Part shown: piece by piece, positions 59,394 through 64,000 of the stretch
Layout of the letters: every line of letters begins with the position of its first letter
Position numbering within the stretch: the stretch's first letter is position 1
Origin: CAYJAD01 sp964369995
Lineage (GTDB): Bacteria > Desulfobacterota > Desulfovibrionia > Desulfovibrionales > Desulfovibrionaceae
Assembly (NCBI GenBank): GCA_964369995.1
Contig: CAYJHH010000002.1
Coordinates: forward strand, 1 to 64,000
DNA length: 64,000 nucleotides
Direction: 5' to 3'
Made by a program: the position numbers and the translations under genes
The notes under the pieces: model-generated
Told to the model about the DNA's origin: nothing
What the model saw: the letters and a program-made list of their open reading frames with translations, nothing else
The model's database searches: none

Positions 59394-60530
59394 ATGGCAG
59401 ATTTACGCATTATAGCTGTTGCAACACCCCAAGAAGAAAAAATGTTTTTTTCTTTACCTTGGGATGTGTATGCTGCTGCACCCTTATGGGTGCCACCATT
59501 ATTAAAGGATGAGAAAAAACTTTTAGATCCGCAAAAGCATCCTTTTTGGGAAAAAGCCACCAGACAACTTTTTATGGCCATGCGTGGCACAAAGCCTGTG
59601 GGGCGCATAGTGGCCTTGGTGGATGCAGCGTATAATGCGCATGCCAATGAACTGTGTGGCGCTTGGGGCTTTTTTGAATGTTTTGATGACAAAGAGGCCG
59701 CGCATGCTCTTTTTGAAGCCGCCGCCACGTGGTTACGAGAGCAGGGCATGCAATTTATGCGTGGCCCCTTAAACCCCTCTACCAATTACACTTGTGGTAT
59801 GCTTGTGGGGGGATTTGAGCTTGCTCCTTGTATTATGATGCCATGGAATCATAGCTATTATCCGGAACTGGTGGAAACTTGGCATATGCGTAAAGAGCAA
59901 GACCTTTTTGCTTATGAAATGCGTAAGGATGCTTTGCATTTGCCGGAGTGGGTTGCAGAGCAATTGGAACATGTGAAAGAGCGCAATGAATTCACATGGC
60001 GCTGTGCTCAAAAAGAAACCATGTCGGAAGATATTCACACCATGCTAGATATCTTCGGGGAAAGCTGGGCCAAGAATTGGGGTTTTTCGCCCATGTCTTT
60101 GGCTGAGGCGAAAAATCATGTTCAGGGTTTAAAAAGCGTGCTGGATCCAGAGTTTTTTGTTCTGTTTTTTCATGGTGATAAGCCTGCCGGCGGCATGTTA
60201 GCCTTACCGGATATGAATCCTTTGCTAAAGCGTTTAAATGGGCGACTTGGCATAAGCGCCCCTTGGCATTTATGGCGCACCAAAAAAGAAATTCAAGGTA
60301 CATACCGCATGGTTCTATTTGGCATTCGTGAAGAGTACCGCATGCTTGGTCTACCACTTTTGCTCTTTAACTATATGGTGGAGCAGGGCAAAAAAATGCC
60401 GCATTTTACTTCGGTAGAAGGCTCATGGACTTTAGAAGATAATGGCATGATTAATGATTTAATGGAAGACTTTGGCGGTGTTATGACAAAACGTTATCGT
60501 ATTTATCGTAAGGAGCTGTCCAAGTCATGA
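59394..60530 (+). CDS. GNAT-fold acyltransferase-like protein
   Basis: 378 residues. The central part resembles a two-domain GNAT of the YghO type: VPPLLKDEKKLLDPQKHPFW and GRIVALVDAAYNAHANELCGAWGFFEC, GFELAPCIMMPWNHSYYPELVE, then a second half with VLDPEFFVLFFHGDKPAGG and YRMVLFGIREEYRMLGLPLLLF. No catalytic residue can be fixed by eye. Substrate unknown. Its stop overlaps the next start by four bases (ATGA), so it is co-translated with the SDR gene. GAGGGAATT precedes the ATG. Confidence 0.78.
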   Translation: MADLRIIAVATPQEEKMFFSLPWDVYAAAPLWVPPLLKDEKKLLDPQKHPFWEKATRQLFMAMRGTKPVGRIVALVDAAYNAHANELCGAWGFFECFDDKEAAHALFEAAATWLREQGMQFMRGPLNPSTNYTCGMLVGGFELAPCIMMPWNHSYYPELVETWHMRKEQDLFAYEMRKDALHLPEWVAEQLEHVKERNEFTWRCAQKETMSEDIHTMLDIFGESWAKNWGFSPMSLAEAKNHVQGLKSVLDPEFFVLFFHGDKPAGGMLALPDMNPLLKRLNGRLGISAPWHLWRTKKEIQGTYRMVLFGIREEYRMLGLPLLLFNYMVEQGKKMPHFTSVEGSWTLEDNGMINDLMEDFGGVMTKRYRIYRKELSKS

Positions 60531-61561
60531 TAGCATTTCCCCTGGAACATATGCAAGGAAAGCGCCTTCTTTTAACAGGCGGCACAGGCTTTGTGGGGCA
60601 GCATGTGCTGCGTGCTTTAAGCCCCTTGGCTGAATCTGGACAAATAGAAATTTCCTGCCTTGTTCGTGCCTCTTCGCGTAGAGCGGCTTTACCTTCCTTT
60701 GTACGTGTTTTTGAAGCTGACCTTGCCACAGGCAAAGGCTTGGCCGAAGCCCTACAAGGGCAACATATGGTGGTGCACATGGCTGCTTTGCTCTTTGGAG
60801 TGGCCTGGCAAGATTATTTATCCAATGTGCAAGCAGCCTCATTACTGGGGCGTGCCATTGCAGCAGAACAAGCCCAAAATGGCGCTTTAGAGCGCGTGGT
60901 GATGGTGTCCTCTTTGGCAGCTACTGGCCCTTGCGCAGTGGCACCCGGCATGGACGATGCTACCATGGCTCAGCCCGTTTCGGCCTATGGCTGGTCAAAA
61001 TATCTTTCAGAAGAAGCCCTTGGGCGCCATTGTGGTAAAAGCCTTGTGGTTTTGCGCCCTCCCATGATTTATGGGCCGGGAGATGCAGGCCTATTGCCTT
61101 ATTTTGTTATGGCAAAAAAAGGTTTAGTGGTTAGTCCTGGATTTGGCAGAGATTTTCCTGTGTCCATCATGCATGTGCAAGACGTGGTTCAGGCCATACT
61201 TTGCCTATTAAAGCCGGAAGCTCACGGCGTTTATCATTGTAATGATGGGGCTGTGCATACCATGCAGACTGTGGGTGAACTCATGGCCTCGCTCATGGGG
61301 AAAAAAGCGCGTTGCTTGCGCATGCCCTTGGCCATTATGTCTGTAAGTGCAGTTTTTAGTACTCTTTGGGGCGCTGCCACACAGGGGGTTGGCCTGCGTG
61401 CTCCTTCGTGGAATTTGGATAAATATCGTGAGGCTCGGGTGGCGGGTTGGCTATGTAGTAGCACGCGCCTGCAAGAAGAGCTTGGCTTTAGCCCTAGCAT
61501 GCCCTTGCGTGAAGGGTTGAGTCAAACCATTGAAAGTTATAAGCAAGCGGGGAAACTCTAG
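60527..61561 (+). CDS. Extended SDR NAD-dependent epimerase/dehydratase
   Basis: 344 residues. GGTGFVGQHVLRAL (NAD loop), VVHMAALLFGVAWQDYLSNVQ, VMVSSLAATGPCAVAPG, then the YGWSKYLSEEAL catalytic Tyr-x3-Lys, LRPPMIYGPGDAGLLPYFVM and IMHVQDVVQAILCLL. It resembles the atypical/extended SDRs acting on hopanoid, steroid or sugar substrates (3-beta-HSD-like); the VSSLAATGP and RPPMIYGPGD phrases favour that over a sugar-nucleotide epimerase. Overlapped start with the GNAT-like gene suggests they modify the same product. Confidence 0.83.
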   Translation: MIAFPLEHMQGKRLLLTGGTGFVGQHVLRALSPLAESGQIEISCLVRASSRRAALPSFVRVFEADLATGKGLAEALQGQHMVVHMAALLFGVAWQDYLSNVQAASLLGRAIAAEQAQNGALERVVMVSSLAATGPCAVAPGMDDATMAQPVSAYGWSKYLSEEALGRHCGKSLVVLRPPMIYGPGDAGLLPYFVMAKKGLVVSPGFGRDFPVSIMHVQDVVQAILCLLKPEAHGVYHCNDGAVHTMQTVGELMASLMGKKARCLRMPLAIMSVSAVFSTLWGAATQGVGLRAPSWNLDKYREARVAGWLCSSTRLQEELGFSPSMPLREGLSQTIESYKQAGKL

Positions 61562-61600
61562 CCATGATAATGGCTAGGTTTACTTTGCGAAGTCTATCAA

Positions 61601-63592
61601 ATGAAAATTACCTTACAAGAAGTTTCTAAGTATTTTGGCGGGCGTACCATTTTGGACGCCTTCTCTTTAGATATTGAATCAGGCGTACGTTTGTGTGTGT
61701 GCGGTCCTAACGGTACCGGTAAATCAACTTTATTACGCATTGTGGCGGGGCTTGAATCCACCGACGGCGGGCGCGTGCTTTTGCCGCGTGGAGCGCGCAT
61801 GGGCTATGTGGAGCAAGAATTGGATGCGGATTCTTTGCAAAAGCCTTTGCTTTCATATGTGCAAGAAGCTTTGCCAGACTGGCGTGAATTTTGGGATGCG
61901 TGGGAAAAGGCTGCTGCCAGCGGCGATGCTGATGCTTTAACACCGCTTATGGCTAAACAAGCGGAATTAGAAGCCGTGTATGGGTATAATCCTGAGCATC
62001 GCGCCCAAGCTGTACTTAGTGGTTTGGGCTTTTCGCAAAGCAAGTGGGCCATGCCTTTAGAAAAGCTTTCTGGTGGCTGGCGCGAAAGGGCTAAGCTTGC
62101 TCGAGTGCTTACGGCTGGCGCAGATATTTTGCTCTTAGACGAGCCCACCAACCACCTTGATATTGAGGCCGTAGAATGGCTTGAAAGCTTTTTGTTAAGC
62201 TTTAAAGGTGTATTGGTTTTTGTGGCGCACGATAGAATGTTTATGGATAAGGTGGGAACACATGTATTGTATCTTGGCATGTCTCGCCCTTTTTTCCGTA
62301 AAGCTAATTTCACACAATTTTTACAATTGCAAGAAGAGCTTGAGGCTCAAAAAGAACGTGAAGCCAAGAGCATTCAAGATGAAATTAATAGAAAAATGGC
62401 TTTTGTGGATAGATTTCGCGCCAAGGCCACCAAGGCTAGACAAGCGGGCTCACGCCAAAAAATGGCCAAAAAGCTGGAAAAAGAGCTGGAAAATTATCAA
62501 CCGGAACAGCGTCGCCGCTCTTTGAACTTCAGTTGGCCGGAAGCTGCCCGCACAGAAAAAATGGTACAGGGCGTGGTGGACGTGGATTTTGCCTTTCCTC
62601 AAGATGGCAAAAGATTGTGGCCGGCTTTGTCCTTTAATATCTATCGTGGTCAGCGCATTGCCTTGGTGGGTCCCAATGGTTGTGGTAAGTCAACCTTACT
62701 TAAAATCCTAGCAGGGCGCCTTGAAAAGACCGGCGGTGTGGTGCAAAATGGCTCCTTGGTGCGTTTGGGCTACTTTAGTCAGCATCAATTGGATGTATTG
62801 CAAGCACAAGGCACAGTGCTTGGAGAAATTCGCAGGTTGTCAGATCCGCGCACCACAGAAGAAGAGCTCATGAGCGTCTTGGGTTTATTCTTATTGGGGC
62901 AAAATTATTTTGAGCGCAAAGTACAATCTCTTTCAGGTGGAGAGAAAAGCCGCCTTATGCTGGCCACATTATTTTTGGGGCGCTGCAACTATCTTGTGCT
63001 GGACGAACCCACCAACCACTTGGACTTGGAAAGCCGCGAAGCGCTCATTACGGCCTTGGATGCCTTTGAAGGCACCTTGCTTATGGTGGCGCATGATCGC
63101 TGGTTATTGTCTGAGGTGGCAGAAGAGGCTTGGGCTTTATCTCATACCGGTATTGAGCGGTATGAAGAAGGTTTTGCCCAATACGATGCTGCGCGACGGG
63201 CGCAACTTGCGGAACGCGACAACAAGACTAAAGAAAATTCTTCTGCGCAAAATGCTGAAAAAGCGAGTCTTTCTCGCGATGAGATTAAGCAAATAAAACG
63301 CAAGCAAGCAGAAGAGCGCAATGCGCTTTATAAAAAAATGCAGCCTTTACAAAAAAAATATGCTGCCGCTGAAGAAGAATTGGAAGCTCTTATGCTGGAG
63401 CAAGATAGCCTTGAGCAAAGCCTTGCAGATCCTGATGTGTACGCTGATACAGCGCAGGCCTCTCCTTTGCTCACACGCTTTGGAGAAGTAAAGGCCAGAG
63501 TGGAAGATCTTATGGAGCATATGGCTGTTTTGGAAGAAGAGTTGTCCGTCTTCGAAGAGCAGAAAAAATTGCTTATGGGTGATGAAGTTTAA
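61601..63592 (+). CDS. ABC-F family ATPase (Uup-like)
   Basis: 663 residues with two ABC domains and no membrane segment. First domain: GPNGTGKSTLL, LSGGWRERAKLA, ILLLDEPTNHLDIE. Second: GPNGCGKSTLL, LSGGEKSRLMLA, LVLDEPTNHLDLE. A Lys/Arg/Glu-rich linker (about 245-305) joins them and a C-terminal coiled coil (about 565-655) ends the protein, as in Uup. ABC-F proteins act on the ribosome or stalled translation. The coiled coil argues against EttA. It follows the SDR gene by 39 bases and precedes a Nudix gene by ten. Confidence 0.93.
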   Translation: MKITLQEVSKYFGGRTILDAFSLDIESGVRLCVCGPNGTGKSTLLRIVAGLESTDGGRVLLPRGARMGYVEQELDADSLQKPLLSYVQEALPDWREFWDAWEKAAASGDADALTPLMAKQAELEAVYGYNPEHRAQAVLSGLGFSQSKWAMPLEKLSGGWRERAKLARVLTAGADILLLDEPTNHLDIEAVEWLESFLLSFKGVLVFVAHDRMFMDKVGTHVLYLGMSRPFFRKANFTQFLQLQEELEAQKEREAKSIQDEINRKMAFVDRFRAKATKARQAGSRQKMAKKLEKELENYQPEQRRRSLNFSWPEAARTEKMVQGVVDVDFAFPQDGKRLWPALSFNIYRGQRIALVGPNGCGKSTLLKILAGRLEKTGGVVQNGSLVRLGYFSQHQLDVLQAQGTVLGEIRRLSDPRTTEEELMSVLGLFLLGQNYFERKVQSLSGGEKSRLMLATLFLGRCNYLVLDEPTNHLDLESREALITALDAFEGTLLMVAHDRWLLSEVAEEAWALSHTGIERYEEGFAQYDAARRAQLAERDNKTKENSSAQNAEKASLSRDEIKQIKRKQAEERNALYKKMQPLQKKYAAAEEELEALMLEQDSLEQSLADPDVYADTAQASPLLTRFGEVKARVEDLMEHMAVLEEELSVFEEQKKLLMGDEV

Positions 63593-63602
63593 GGTATATG
63601 GA

Positions 63603-64000
63603 ATGAATACACCAGACTTTCGTATAGATGTGGTGGCAGGTATCTTGTGGCGTGAGGGACGCTACCTTGCTGCGCAAAGACCCATGGGCTCACCGCTTGG
63701 TGGGTATTGGGAATTTCCCGGCGGCAAGGTTGAGCCAGAAGAGACCTTACGCGAGGCTTTGTGCCGAGAGCTGTGGGAAGAGCTGTGCGTGCGCGTTCAA
63801 GATTGTGTCTATTGGCAAACGGTGGAGCATGATTATACGGAGCGTTTGGTGCGTGTACATTTTTTCCATGTGCAACGATTTGATGGCGAACCGCGCGGCG
63901 CTGAGGGACAAGCTGTGCAATGGCTTTTGCCATGTGAAGGGCTTCATGTAAATTTTTTAGAGGCCGACAAAGCCTTGGTACACGCTTTATGCGCGCAAGC
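63603..64000 (+). CDS. Nudix hydrolase (MutT-like), 3' end outside window
   Basis: The frame opens at ATG 63603 and runs to the window edge, 132 complete codons, so the protein is truncated. Residues about 8-130 form a Nudix domain with the box beginning GGKVEPEETLREAL and ending RELWEELCV, matching GX5EX7REUXEEXGU except that the terminal Gly is Cys. VAGILWREGRYLAAQRP and WEFPGG precede the box as in MutT. It would hydrolyse 8-oxo-dGTP or another nucleoside diphosphate derivative. It starts ten bases after the ABC-F stop and is probably in the same unit. Confidence 0.88.
   Translation, partial: MNTPDFRIDVVAGILWREGRYLAAQRPMGSPLGGYWEFPGGKVEPEETLREALCRELWEELCVRVQDCVYWQTVEHDYTERLVRVHFFHVQRFDGEPRGAEGQAVQWLLPCEGLHVNFLEADKALVHALCAQ

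Noticed and set aside
1..64000. tRNA, rRNA or CRISPR loci
   Set aside because: No cloverleaf-like intergenic stretch, rRNA-like sequence or regularly spaced repeat array was noticed on reading. A tRNAscan or CRISPR search could still reveal short features.

Overview
The window looks like chromosomal DNA of a moderately AT-rich, anaerobic, flagellated Gram-negative bacterium of the Desulfovibrionales type. The main evidence is the desulfoferrodoxin / rubredoxin / rubredoxin:oxygen oxidoreductase block at 44.6-46.5 kb. Supporting evidence is the def-fmt-DUF116-rsmB order, orphan hypF and flgE genes, and several proteins of kinds familiar from Desulfovibrio-like genomes. No rRNA, tRNA, CRISPR array, prophage or intact insertion sequence was found. 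Species cannot be fixed by reading alone.

Layout. 1-10.2 kb (+): the 3' end of gyrA, a TPR protein, purF, hisS, aspS, def, fmt, a DUF116 protein and rsmB, a dense housekeeping run. 10.3-12.6 kb: parB and parA on the minus strand, unusually split by an oppositely oriented zinc-ribbon-like gene, with two parS-like 16-mers. gyrA plus parAB suggests proximity to the replication origin. 12.7-16.3 kb: a DsbA-like thiol protein, a MerR-like/coiled-coil protein, an NlpC/P60 lipoprotein, a small unknown and ung. 16.4-19.4 kb (-): an amino-acid ABC importer with an intra-operon terminator after the binding-protein gene. 19.6-23.1 kb (+): a WbaP-like sugar transferase and flgE, followed by a roughly 290 bp MITE-like palindromic element whose left end supplies the flgE stop codon. 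23.1-30.2 kb: YccF, a U32 protein, a UDP-glucuronate epimerase-like enzyme, a repetitive-tailed membrane protein, ruvC, yebC and rlmE. 30.3-37.8 kb: a DUF3880-like glycosyltransferase, a three-gene P1B-ATPase operon and hypF.

38-43.1 kb (+, apart from one minus-strand unknown at 41.8-42.3 kb): a cupin-type regulator with an acyl-CoA synthetase, a secreted protein, an EamA exporter and a TrmN6-like methyltransferase. 43.3-52 kb (-): a secreted unknown, purN, the oxygen-defence block, a phosphodiester-glycosidase-like protein, thiF, a PFL/ACT pair and moeA. 52.1-54.4 kb (+): rdgB, an EamA transporter and a lytic transglycosylase. 54.5-55.4 kb (-): metF, with a 24 bp operator palindrome laid over its promoter. 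55.7-64 kb (+): argF, argB, an alpha/beta-hydrolase-like protein lacking its nucleophile, an HD phosphohydrolase, a GNAT-like protein, an SDR, an ABC-F ATPase and a truncated Nudix gene.

The content is mostly core metabolism and translation. The accessory interest lies in the intergenic palindromes, the metF and ABC-importer control regions, the split par locus and the metal-ATPase trio. Most functions below are inferred from recognisable motifs. No database search was possible.
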